DNA from: an uncultured Eubacteriales bacterium
GTDB taxonomy: Bacteria; Bacillota; Clostridia; Oscillospirales; Acutalibacteraceae
Reading direction: 5' to 3'
Assembly: GCA_900316385.1 (NCBI GenBank)
Contig: ONCP01000006.1
Span: 62,001 to 126,000, forward strand
Length of the DNA stretch: 64,000 nucleotides
Shown here: positions 16,151 through 23,139 of the stretch, one piece after another
How positions within the stretch are numbered: position 1 is the stretch's first letter
How the letters are laid out: every line of letters starts with the position of its first letter
Program-made: the position numbers and the translations under genes
Notes under the pieces: generated by a model
Database searches by the model: none
Seen by the model: only the letters and a program-made list of their open reading frames with translations
Told to the model about the DNA's origin: nothing

Positions 16151-17437
16151 TTATTCTGACGCGTTTTCGAGAAGATCATCAACGCGGTACGAGGCAACGA
16201 CCCTGTCGTCCTCAAAAACCGAAACAACGAATGAGCCGTCGTCGTCAAGGGTGATGCCCTTGCCCTCCTTCTTCCCGTCGCGGTAAGTTCCGAGGAAGAT
16301 AAAGCCGCCGTTTTTGTCGAAACGTGCGCCCAGCCCGTTCGGTGAGTTAGCGTTCCATTTTCCGATGTGAGCCGAGCCGTCAGAGCCTCGGAAGCCGACC
16401 CCGAAGCCTTCGCGAACGTTGCTTTTCCACTCGCCGACATAGTTCAGCCTGCCGTCCTTGTAATAGAACGCGCCGAAGCCGTCGCGACGGTCATTTTTGT
16501 AGCTTCCCTCATATGCCGTGAGCCCATCGGCAGTCACGGTTCTGCCCAAGCCCTCGCGTTTGCCGTCTACAACGGAGCCGAAATAGCGGTAGCTCTCGCC
16601 CGCGCTTTCGATGACCTCGTCGGGATCGACGGAATCGGGATCAATGATACTGACGTCCTCTTTGGTCTCCTCCTCGGTGAATTCGGTCGGAACCGAAGTG
16701 TTGAACGGTTCGTTCGTGTATACGTGGACAGGGTTCCCGTTGTCCTGAGTCAGATACTCCGCCTCGGTGATATCGAAGGTGGTGTTGAGATTACGGGCAA
16801 GGTTAAAATCGACAAGATCGAAGTTAAAGCCGCCGTGCTCGCTCACGGAGGAATCTTTGATGACCGTCTTGGAGAAGAACCTGTCGTTGGGAACGTTGTT
16901 AAAATACACAAATCCGCTTTCGCAGAAGGCGAGCGCCGAATAATCTCCGTTGTCGGGCATTTCAGACTTGGGATAGAGGTAAGACTCAACTCTCGCGTCG
17001 AAAGCGTTGTGAATTTTGAGCACAACGGGCTTGCCGTCGAGAAGCGTAGGCGAAAAAACAAACTCGGGATAAAGGCTGTCCCTGTCAAAATACTCGGTTT
17101 TCAGCCAGTTGTGGTCAAGGTCAAAGTACATACGCTTGAACACCCTGCCGTTTTTGCCGAAGGTGTTCACACGGTACGTGGAGGCGTCGACGTTTTCGAC
17201 GTTCTGATAAACCGCGCCGTTCTTGTTGACCTTCCAGCTCATCGCTCTGCCGCGGCTGAGATTAAAGATAAAGAAAAACTCGTTTTCGCCGATATACTGA
17301 ACGCTTCTGCCCGACTGAGGCTCAAGTCCGCTGTTGAAATAGTTTGACCTTACGCCCGCGAGCATATCGTCGGTAAAATCAAGAATATCATATTTTTCAA
17401 AGGTAAATCCAAAATAAAGGATACTGTCCATACTCAT
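16151..17437 (-). CDS. MORN-repeat protein with a novel N-terminal domain
   Basis: A 428-residue protein without an obvious signal peptide. Residues 1-260 form a beta-rich aromatic domain I do not recognise. An acidic linker follows near residues 245-275 (EEETKEDVSIIDPDSVDPDE). About five C-terminal MORN units of 21-23 residues come next, each with the pattern Y-x-G-x-W/Y-x(5)-G-x-G (for example YEGSYKNDRRDGFGAFYYKDG). MORN arrays bind lipids or proteins or act as scaffolds. No ribosome site precedes the ATG, and the pfkA terminator lies only 18 bases upstream, so its expression is unclear. Confidence 0.8.
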   Translation of the reverse strand: MSMDSILYFGFTFEKYDILDFTDDMLAGVRSNYFNSGLEPQSGRSVQYIGENEFFFIFNLSRGRAMSWKVNKNGAVYQNVENVDASTYRVNTFGKNGRVFKRMYFDLDHNWLKTEYFDRDSLYPEFVFSPTLLDGKPVVLKIHNAFDARVESYLYPKSEMPDNGDYSALAFCESGFVYFNNVPNDRFFSKTVIKDSSVSEHGGFNFDLVDFNLARNLNTTFDITEAEYLTQDNGNPVHVYTNEPFNTSVPTEFTEEETKEDVSIIDPDSVDPDEVIESAGESYRYFGSVVDGKREGLGRTVTADGLTAYEGSYKNDRRDGFGAFYYKDGRLNYVGEWKSNVREGFGVGFRGSDGSAHIGKWNANSPNGLGARFDKNGGFIFLGTYRDGKKEGKGITLDDDGSFVVSVFEDDRVVASYRVDDLLENASE

Positions 17438-17442
17438 AACGG

Positions 17443-17477
17443 TAAAAGAAAAAAGAGGCTATCAAAGCGACAGCCTC
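17443..17477 (-). terminator. Terminator of pfkA
   Basis: Stem GAGGCTGTC/GATAGCCTC with one G-U pair at 17455-17477, followed on the minus strand by TTTTTT. It leaves only 5-18 bases before the next gene. Confidence 0.88.
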
Positions 17478-17489
17478 ATTATTATTTGT

Positions 17490-18458
17490 TTAGATAGAGA
17501 TTGTCTTTGCGATATTGTAAAGATCCTCGTTGAAAACTCTGGGCATTTCGAGAGCTTCGGTAATGTCGAAGTCAACGATCTGACCGTTCTTCATGGCTAC
17601 AACGCGGTTGCCCTTGCCCTCGGCAAGCAGATCGACCGCCTTGTGACCCATCAGCGAGGCTACAACTCTGTCGCGAAGCGTCGGCGAGCCTCCGCGCTGA
17701 ACGTGACCGAGAATAGTGGCTCTTGTTTCGATCCCGAGACGTCTCTCGACATACTTGGCGAGGTCAACAACTCCGCCTACGCCCTCGGCTACGATAACGA
17801 TAAAGTGCTGTTTGCCTGTTTTCTTTGTAGTCAGGATACGCTCAACAACATCGGTCTCGATGTTAAAGCCTACCTCGGGAACGAGGATAGCGGTAGCTCC
17901 GCAGGCGATACCGACCTGAAGCGCGATGTCGCCGCAACGTCTGCCCATTACCTCAACGATCGAGCAGCGGTCGTGGGACTGAGCCGTGTCGCGGATACGG
18001 TCTATCATCTGGATAGCCGTGTTCATAGCTGTATCAAAGCCGATCGTGTACTCGGAACACGCGATATCGTTATCGATAGTACCGGGAACTCCGATGCAGT
18101 TGATGCCTGCGTTGGTCAAAGCTCTCGCGCCCGCGAAGGAGCCGTCGCCGCCGATAACAACAACGCCGCTGATACCAAGCTCCTCACAGTGCTTAGCCGC
18201 CTTTTTCTGACCCTCAAGAGTCTTGAATTCCTCGGAACGCGCGGTGTAAAGCATTGTACCGCCGTTGCCGATGATATCGGATACCGAGCGAAGATTCATT
18301 TGCTCAACGTCGCCGTTAAGAAGGCCGTTGTAGCCGCGATATACGCCGTAAACGTCCATTCCTTTCGCGATAGCCGATCGAACTACCGCTCTCACCGCGG
18401 CGTTCATACCGGGAGCGTCTCCTCCGCTGGTTAAAACTGCAATCTTCTTTTTACTCAT
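17490..18458 (-). CDS. pfkA: ATP-dependent 6-phosphofructokinase
   Basis: Glycolytic enzyme that phosphorylates fructose 6-phosphate to the 1,6-bisphosphate. The product is 322 residues, normal for the bacterial ATP type. TSGGDAPGMNAAVR at residues 10-23, the catalytic GTIDND near residue 124 and MGRRCGDIA near residue 170 are intact. It is monocistronic, with its own promoter and terminator. Confidence 0.97.
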   Translation of the reverse strand: MSKKKIAVLTSGGDAPGMNAAVRAVVRSAIAKGMDVYGVYRGYNGLLNGDVEQMNLRSVSDIIGNGGTMLYTARSEEFKTLEGQKKAAKHCEELGISGVVVIGGDGSFAGARALTNAGINCIGVPGTIDNDIACSEYTIGFDTAMNTAIQMIDRIRDTAQSHDRCSIVEVMGRRCGDIALQVGIACGATAILVPEVGFNIETDVVERILTTKKTGKQHFIVIVAEGVGGVVDLAKYVERRLGIETRATILGHVQRGGSPTLRDRVVASLMGHKAVDLLAEGKGNRVVAMKNGQIVDFDITEALEMPRVFNEDLYNIAKTISI

Positions 18459-18492
18459 ATCAAACCCTCCTACGGGATATTCTTTCCTTTAC

Positions 18493-18521
18493 ATTATAAT
18501 ACATATTTTGTCTAAATACAA
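18493..18521 (-). promoter_or_regulatory. SigA promoter of pfkA
   Basis: On the minus strand TTGTAT is followed after 17 bases by a perfect TATAAT, about 35 bases before the pfkA ATG, which itself has GGAGGG upstream. Confidence 0.78.
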
Positions 18522-18536
18522 TATATTTTTTATTTT

Positions 18537-19658
18537 TTATAACCCCTTAAACAAATAAACCTGACACTTAAGCGTACCGTTGTAGAGCTTGCGGCGTTTG
18601 TCGGCTCTTCTGCCGAAGAGCTTCTCAAAATCGTCGTCGGGAGTGATAACGGCGCAGGTTTTCCCCTTTGAAGGGACGAGCTTCTTCCCCATTATCCTGT
18701 AAAGCTCCTCCGCCTCGTCAAGATCGAGAAGTCTTTCACCGTAGGGCGGGTTGCAAATCACCGTCTCATAGTCCGCGTCGTAGACGAAATCACGGATATC
18801 GCGTTTGATAAAGGTGATCCTGTCGCCGACTCCCGCCTTTTCGGCGTTGCTCCTCGCGATCTCAAGCGCCGATTCGTCGATATCATAGCCGATAGCCCTG
18901 AACGAGCAGTTGCTGTTGACCAAAGAACTCGCACGTTCCCTTTCCTCAGACCAAACGGTTGGAGGAATCTGAGCCCATTTTTCGGCAGAGAAAGTCCTGT
19001 TGAGCCCCGGGGCGGTTTTGGTCGCCTTCAAAGCAGCCTCTATCGGGATAGTTCCGCTTCCGCACATCGGATCAACAACAAAATGATTCGCCCTTACACC
19101 CGCAAGCTCCGTCATAGCGGCGGCAAGCGTTTCCTTGATCGGCGCGTCGTTGGCGTCGGCTCGGTAGCCGCGCTTGTGAAGCCCCTCGCCCGAGGTGTCG
19201 AGCATAACGCTGACGCGATCGTTCATAATAAGGAATCTGATTTTATGAACGGCTCCGCTCTCCTCAAACCAGCGTATGCCGTATTTTGACGACAGCCTGT
19301 CAACGACCGCTTTTTTAATTATTTTTTGACAGTCCGAAACAGAATGCAGCCTTGAGCCGAGGCAGCGTCCCTGAACAGGGAAAGTGTCGGTTTTGCCGAT
19401 ATAATTCTCCCAAGGAATTTTGTTTACGGTTGTAAAAAGCTGTTCAAAGTCAAGCACCTCACCTTCCGCAAGCAAAAGAAGGATCCTCTCGCTGTATCTT
19501 GAGATCAGGTTAGCCCGCGCGAGGATGTTGAGGTCGCCCTCAAAGACGACCCTGCCGTTCACAGCACGAGGAGAAGGTATTCCGTTGTATTTAAAATCGT
19601 TTGCGCAAATCCCCTCAAGTCCGAGGATGCAAGGCGCAACAAAGGTAAGCTTTTTCAT
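18537..19658 (-). CDS. THUMP-domain class I RNA methyltransferase (RlmL/YpsC type)
   Basis: A 373-residue SAM-dependent methyltransferase that probably modifies 23S rRNA guanine N2. An N-terminal THUMP/ferredoxin-like RNA-binding part spans residues 1-160. The Rossmann domain has the SAM loop DPMCGSGTIPIEAA near residue 195 and the catalytic NPPYGER near residue 300. It corresponds to the methylase half of RlmL and to B. subtilis YpsC. The ATG at 19656-19658 has AAGGAG four bases upstream; an earlier in-frame start would enter the repeat array. Confidence 0.9.
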   Translation of the reverse strand: MKKLTFVAPCILGLEGICANDFKYNGIPSPRAVNGRVVFEGDLNILARANLISRYSERILLLLAEGEVLDFEQLFTTVNKIPWENYIGKTDTFPVQGRCLGSRLHSVSDCQKIIKKAVVDRLSSKYGIRWFEESGAVHKIRFLIMNDRVSVMLDTSGEGLHKRGYRADANDAPIKETLAAAMTELAGVRANHFVVDPMCGSGTIPIEAALKATKTAPGLNRTFSAEKWAQIPPTVWSEERERASSLVNSNCSFRAIGYDIDESALEIARSNAEKAGVGDRITFIKRDIRDFVYDADYETVICNPPYGERLLDLDEAEELYRIMGKKLVPSKGKTCAVITPDDDFEKLFGRRADKRRKLYNGTLKCQVYLFKGL

Positions 19659-19671
19659 AGAACTCCTTAAT

Positions 19672-20064
19672 TTGATGAGTACGCCCACGTCAGTGGGATA
19701 ACGGACTTTTGATAATGCCGCACTGAGTGCGACGCGGAAAAGTAAAAAGATGAGCTTATCCTACCGCAACAAGTCGGTGAGTGAACCCACGTCAGTGGGA
19801 TAACGGACTTTTGATACTGCCGCACTGAGTGCGACACGGAAAAGAAAAAGATGAACTTATCCTACCGCAAGATGAACTTATCCTACCGCAGCAAGTCGGT
19901 GAGTGAACCCACATCAGTGGGATAACGGACTTTTGATAATGCCGCACTGAGTGCGACACGGAAAAGTAAAAAGATGAACTTATCCTACCGCAGCAAGTCG
20001 GTGAGTGAACGCAGGTCAGTGAGAAACCGCATTTCTGACCGAGCCGCACTGAGTGCGACGCGGA
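19672..20064. repeat. Tandem array 2 of the same ~101-bp repeat family (about four units)
   Basis: Units with a period near 101 bases; TTATCCTACCGCA recurs at 19756, 19857, 19878 and 19980. The unit matches array 1 along its length but differs at fixed positions: hairpin CCCAC-GTCA-GTGGG instead of CCCAC-AAAA-GTGGG, GGATAACGG for GGACAACGG, TACCGCA for TCCAGAA. A 21-base local duplication sits at about 19850-19891. The highest-coordinate unit is the GAAACCGCATTTCTGAC variant also seen at the edge of array 1. It fills the gap between the yabR terminator and the methyltransferase gene. Confidence 0.95.
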
Positions 20065-20097
20065 AAAATAAAAAGAGTCGGCTCACCGAACCGACCC
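20065..20097 (-). terminator. Terminator of the yabR operon
   Basis: Eight-pair stem GGGTCGGT/GCCGACTC (two G-U type pairs) with a short loop, followed on the minus strand by TTTTTATTTTT. It directly abuts repeat array 2. Confidence 0.8.
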
Positions 20098-20104
20098 TGA
20101 ACAG

Positions 20105-20587
20105 TTATTTTTTAGAGCCGTGACCTCTGCGGCTGTATCCGCGGGACTCGCCCGAGGCGCGCTTGAGGTCGGACATCTTATCCTCGCTTGTCTTTTTGAA
20201 GGAGGACATCATATCCTCAAAGCTCGAAGGAGCGTCGGGGCGGGCGCTCTGCCACTCAAAATCTCCGGGAGAGGTAACGGGAGGCGCAGGAACATAAGGC
20301 TTGCGCTGAGGCTTTGGCTTGGGCTTTGCGGATTTTTCCGACTTTGGCTGAGTTTGCTTGATAGAAAGCGCGACCTTGCCCTTCTCACAGGAAAGCACCT
20401 TAGCCTTAACGCTGTCGCCGACCTTGAGAAAGTCGTTGATGTCGTTGACATAAGAGCGCGAAACCTCCGAGATATGTACCATTCCCGTGACGTTGTCAGA
20501 CAACTCGACAAAGGCTCCAAACTTTGTGATGCCCGTAACCTTTCCTTCGACTATTGAGTTTACTTCGATTTTCATTCCGTTCCCCAT
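20105..20587 (-). CDS. yabR: S1 RNA-binding domain protein YabR
   Basis: A 160-residue protein with one S1 OB fold (residues 5-75; GKVTGITKFGAFVEL and VHISEVS are classic) and a basic, proline-rich, disordered tail. The position after divIC identifies it as the YabR counterpart. It probably binds RNA or ribosomes. GGAG lies eight bases before the ATG at 20587; an ATG four codons later is also possible. Confidence 0.88.
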   Translation of the reverse strand: MGNGMKIEVNSIVEGKVTGITKFGAFVELSDNVTGMVHISEVSRSYVNDINDFLKVGDSVKAKVLSCEKGKVALSIKQTQPKSEKSAKPKPKPQRKPYVPAPPVTSPGDFEWQSARPDAPSSFEDMMSSFKKTSEDKMSDLKRASGESRGYSRRGHGSKK

Positions 20588-20590
20588 TTT

Positions 20591-20950
20591 CTAATCTCCG
20601 GAGATATTTATGAATACCCTCTCTCCGTTTTTTACATAGTCGAGATCCTCTCTGGCTATATTCTCGATATAGTCGCTGAGGTCGTCGCCCGAGTAGTTCT
20701 TGACCTCGTTGAGATATTCGTTCTCGATCTCTACGATCTCGATATCGTGCTTGAGATTCTTGAGCTGCTCACGCTTCGAGTTTATCTCGACGCTCTGGCT
20801 GATTATTGTAAAAGAAGCGTACACTAAAAACGCAAATGCCGCAACATAAAGAATAAAAAACTTCTTATTGCGTTTTCTTTTTTTCGGACTTACTTCTTCT
20901 ATTTTCGCCTCGGTCTCCGCGACGGGAGCTTCCTTTTTCAGTTCTTCCAT
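20591..20950 (-). CDS. divIC: Cell division protein DivIC (FtsB-like)
   Basis: A bitopic septum protein of 119 residues that works with FtsL and DivIB to recruit septal peptidoglycan synthases. It has an acidic then lysine-rich cytoplasmic N-terminus, one membrane helix near residues 31-50, an extracytoplasmic coiled coil (SREQLKNLKHDIEIVEIE-like heptads) and the short C-terminal DivIC domain (EDLDYVKNGERVF). The annotated start overlaps yabQ by 86 bases and has no good ribosome site, so the true start may be further inside. Confidence 0.85.
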   Translation of the reverse strand: MEELKKEAPVAETEAKIEEVSPKKRKRNKKFFILYVAAFAFLVYASFTIISQSVEINSKREQLKNLKHDIEIVEIENEYLNEVKNYSGDDLSDYIENIAREDLDYVKNGERVFINISGD

Positions 20951-21368
20951 AAATCATTACCCGTTTACTTACAGATTCGCATATACTTTTACTTATAGCA
21001 ATTATATTATACAATAGCTTGCTCGCAGATTTCAAGAGCTTTTTAACAAAAAAATTAAAAAATTTTATCAACGGTGCATAAATTTTATTCACAACGGGTC
21101 GCACTGCAAGGGCAAAGACGGAAAAGCCGAGAATTTCGCCGATAATAACGAAAAACCTGACGCTTCCCTCGAGCATTGCCAGAGAAAAAAAGAAAGTAAG
21201 AAACGCGCAGATCACCATAAAAATCGCGTCGGTAAAAAAGTACCAAAGCCTGCCTGCAAGTCCGAACGCGCGCAGCAGACGGACGGGCTCGTACAGAATA
21301 CCCTCGGAAAAGCCCAGCAAAAGCGAAAACAAAAACGCCCGAAGCAGCTCGGGAAAGGTAAATTCCAT
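20865..21368 (-). CDS. yabQ: Spore cortex biosynthesis protein YabQ
   Basis: A membrane protein needed for spore cortex formation in B. subtilis. The product is 167 residues. Several hydrophobic helices fill residues 8-105, including the family start FLFSLLLGFSEGILYEPVRLLR. A basic, low-complexity tail overlaps the divIC start region by 86 bases in another frame. The ATG overlaps the yabP stop. In B. subtilis the yabP-yabQ pair is under SigE control. Confidence 0.88.
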   Translation of the reverse strand: MEFTFPELLRAFLFSLLLGFSEGILYEPVRLLRAFGLAGRLWYFFTDAIFMVICAFLTFFFSLAMLEGSVRFFVIIGEILGFSVFALAVRPVVNKIYAPLIKFFNFFVKKLLKSASKLLYNIIAISKSICESVSKRVMIYGRTEKGSSRRGDRGENRRSKSEKKKTQ

Positions 21369-21637
21369 CAGCTGAGAAGCCTTTGCACAAGTGATTTGCG
21401 ACCCTTGGCCGCCGAATATCTCAGCGAGCTGATCTCTCCGTTTATCTCTACCTCGCCCGTCTCGAGGCTCAGCCTGTCGATACGCAGCGACGAGCCTCCG
21501 ATTATCAGCGCGCCCATAGAGGTGGTTACGCTGACGTTCTCCTCATTAAAGACGGGTACGTCCTCCACGCCCGTAAGGCAAAGGCGCTTTCGGTTATCCA
21601 GCGTGAGGGTGTGGGGTTTGTTAAAGCTTTCAGACAT
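21368..21637 (-). CDS. yabP: Sporulation protein YabP
   Basis: An 89-residue beta-rich protein of the YabP/YqfC family. The motif GVEDVPVFNEENVSVTT and the IGGSSLRIDRLSLETGEVEINGEI region (quoted in parts) are typical. It is required for cortex assembly in B. subtilis; the molecular role is unknown. GGAGGG sits six to seven bases before the ATG, and that site can be paired by upstream sequence (see the promoter entry). Confidence 0.9.
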   Translation of the reverse strand: MSESFNKPHTLTLDNRKRLCLTGVEDVPVFNEENVSVTTSMGALIIGGSSLRIDRLSLETGEVEINGEISSLRYSAAKGRKSLVQRLLS

Positions 21638-21642
21638 AAAAA

Positions 21643-21689
21643 GTCCCTCCGTTTCTGTACATTATATGGAGGGAGCTTTAAAATTATGA
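21643..21689 (-). promoter_or_regulatory. SigE-type promoter of yabP with SD-sequestering inverted repeat
   Basis: On the minus strand TCATAAT (complement of 21683-21689) is followed after 14 bases by CATATAAT (complement of 21661-21668). These match the SigE consensus KMATATT-N14-CATACAHT at six of seven and seven of eight positions. The -10 lies in the 17-base loop of a 7-bp stem, TCCCTCC (21668-21674) with GGAGGGA (21644-21650), and the second arm is the yabP ribosome site. Read-through RNA would hide that site. RNA started here would lack the first arm. Confidence 0.65.
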
Positions 21690-21926
21690 TGTTGTTTCGT
21701 ACATATCGGCGGCGTTGTCCTTTGTGGCGTGCTCATTGACCTCTTTCACTCTGATTTTGAGCTCGCGCGAGCCGAAGGATATCTCGATCACGTCGCCGAC
21801 CTTCACCGCGTAGGAGGCTCTGGCAGGGTTGCCGTTGACAAGCACTCTGCCCGCGTCACACGCCTCGTTAGCGACAGTCCTGCGTTTTATTATTCGCGAA
21901 ACCTTCAAATATTTGTCAAGTCTCAT
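21684..21926 (-). CDS. rqcP: S4-domain RNA-binding protein RqcP/YabO (HslR-like)
   Basis: An 80-residue single S4 domain (MRLDKYLKVSRIIKRRTVA, AGRVLVNG) that, by homology, binds the large ribosomal subunit in ribosome-associated quality control. The ATG at 21924-21926 begins the S4 motif. Its last codons overlap the -35 box of the yabP promoter. The order yabN(mazG)-yabO-yabP-yabQ-divIC-yabR matches B. subtilis, with hup inserted. Confidence 0.9.
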   Translation of the reverse strand: MRLDKYLKVSRIIKRRTVANEACDAGRVLVNGNPARASYAVKVGDVIEISFGSRELKIRVKEVNEHATKDNAADMYETTS

Positions 21927-21940
21927 TTGATCACCTTTAC

Positions 21941-21978
21941 AAAAAATACGGCTCAAAACCCGAGAGAGCTTTGAGCCG
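21941..21978 (-). terminator. Terminator of hup
   Basis: Stem CGGCTCAAA/TTTGAGCCG with an 11-12 base loop at 21949-21978, followed by TATTTTTT on the minus strand. It separates hup from rqcP, which then needs partial read-through or its own start. Confidence 0.85.
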
Positions 21979-21994
21979 AACAGATTCGAAATAA

Positions 21995-22270
21995 TTACTT
22001 ATTAACGATATCCTTGAAAGCCTTGCCTGCCTTGAAAGCGGGAACCTTGGAAGCGGCAATATCAATCTTGTTGCCTGTTCTGGGATCAACGCCCTGACGA
22101 GCGTTTCTCTGACGCTGCTCAAATGTGCCGAAGCCTACGATCTGAACCTTTTCGCCGTTAGCGATAGCGGTGATGATTGTATCGATTGTAGCGGAAACCG
22201 CCTTTTCAACGTCCTTCTTAGCAACTCCTGTTGATTCCGCTACTGCGGCAATTAATTCTGTCTTGTTCAT
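21995..22270 (-). CDS. hup: HU family DNA-binding protein
   Basis: A nucleoid protein of 91 residues. The N-terminal [15 protein letters not shown] and the signature [18 protein letters not shown] are complete. It lies between mazG and rqcP, inside an otherwise canonical yab cluster, and is closed by its own terminator, consistent with high separate expression. Confidence 0.96.
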   Translation of the reverse strand: MNKTELIAAVAESTGVAKKDVEKAVSATIDTIITAIANGEKVQIVGFGTFEQRQRNARQGVDPRTGNKIDIAASKVPAFKAGKAFKDIVNK

Positions 22271-22293
22271 AATTCAATCCTCCAAAAAATTTT

Positions 22294-23082
22294 TTATTTT
22301 TTAACTTCATCCCATAAGGAATTAAGTTGATCTGACCCTGCTGATTTTACGTCTATACCTCTCTCTTCGGCAAGCGCCTCAAGAGAAGCAAAACGCGCGG
22401 TGAACTTATCGCATGCGTCGTAAAGCGCCTTTTCGCCGTCAGTCTTAAGGAGTCTCGCGACGTTCACAACGGAAAAGAGCAGGTCTCCGAGTTCCTCGGA
22501 AATCCTTGCGCTGTCTCCGCCCGAAACCGCTTCCTTAAGCTCGGAAAGCTCCTCGGGGATCTTCTGCATAGCGTCCTCGGCACAAGCCCAGTCAAAGCCG
22601 ACCTTAGCCGCCTTCTTCTGGATCTTCTCGGCTCTCATAAGTGACGGAAGCGCTCTTGAAACGCCCAGCATAGCCTCGCTTTGCTTTTCCTGCGATTTGG
22701 TTTCCATCTTGACGTCGTCCCAGCTCTTGAGGGCATCCTCGCTGTTTTCAGCCTTAACGTCGCCGAAAACGTGAGGGTGACGAACGATCAGCTTGCGGCA
22801 CAGCTCGTCGATCACGTCGCCTATATTGAAGGCGTTATCCTCCTCAGCCATTTCGCTGTGGAAAACCACCTGCAAAAGCACGTCGCCGAGCTCCTCGCGC
22901 ATCAGCTCATTGTCCTTTGTGTCGATCGCCTCGATAACCTCATAGGTCTCCTCAATAAGGTTTGAGCGGATACTCTCGTGGGTCTGAACCCTGTCCCAAG
23001 GGCAGCCGTCGGGAGCTCTGAGAAACTTCATGATCCTTACCAGATCATCAAACGTGTAAAAATCCTTGCTTGGAAAATCCAC
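22294..23082 (-). CDS. mazG: Nucleoside triphosphate pyrophosphohydrolase MazG (YabN C-terminal type)
   Basis: House-cleaning NTP pyrophosphatase. The product is 262 residues with tandem MazG domains. The metal motif EETYEVIEAID...REELGDVLLQVVFH is near residues 45-70 and a second EELGDLLFSVVN near residue 190. PWDRVQTHES is the usual N-terminal motif. B. subtilis YabN has an extra N-terminal methylase-like domain that is absent here. The start is GTG, with GAGGAG upstream. Confidence 0.94.
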   Translation of the reverse strand: MDFPSKDFYTFDDLVRIMKFLRAPDGCPWDRVQTHESIRSNLIEETYEVIEAIDTKDNELMREELGDVLLQVVFHSEMAEEDNAFNIGDVIDELCRKLIVRHPHVFGDVKAENSEDALKSWDDVKMETKSQEKQSEAMLGVSRALPSLMRAEKIQKKAAKVGFDWACAEDAMQKIPEELSELKEAVSGGDSARISEELGDLLFSVVNVARLLKTDGEKALYDACDKFTARFASLEALAEERGIDVKSAGSDQLNSLWDEVKK

Positions 23083-23139
23083 GGCTCTTCTCCTCTCTCG
23101 CCTTTCTGAATTGGATAAAATCGCATCAGCATTGATATT

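Noticed and set aside
16367-17347. A 326-residue plus-strand frame opposite the MORN gene
   Set aside because: Antisense shadow; the minus frame shows regular MORN units while this one shows no family pattern.
19792-20049. An 85-residue minus-strand frame through array 2
   Set aside because: Same repeat-derived artefact as in array 1.
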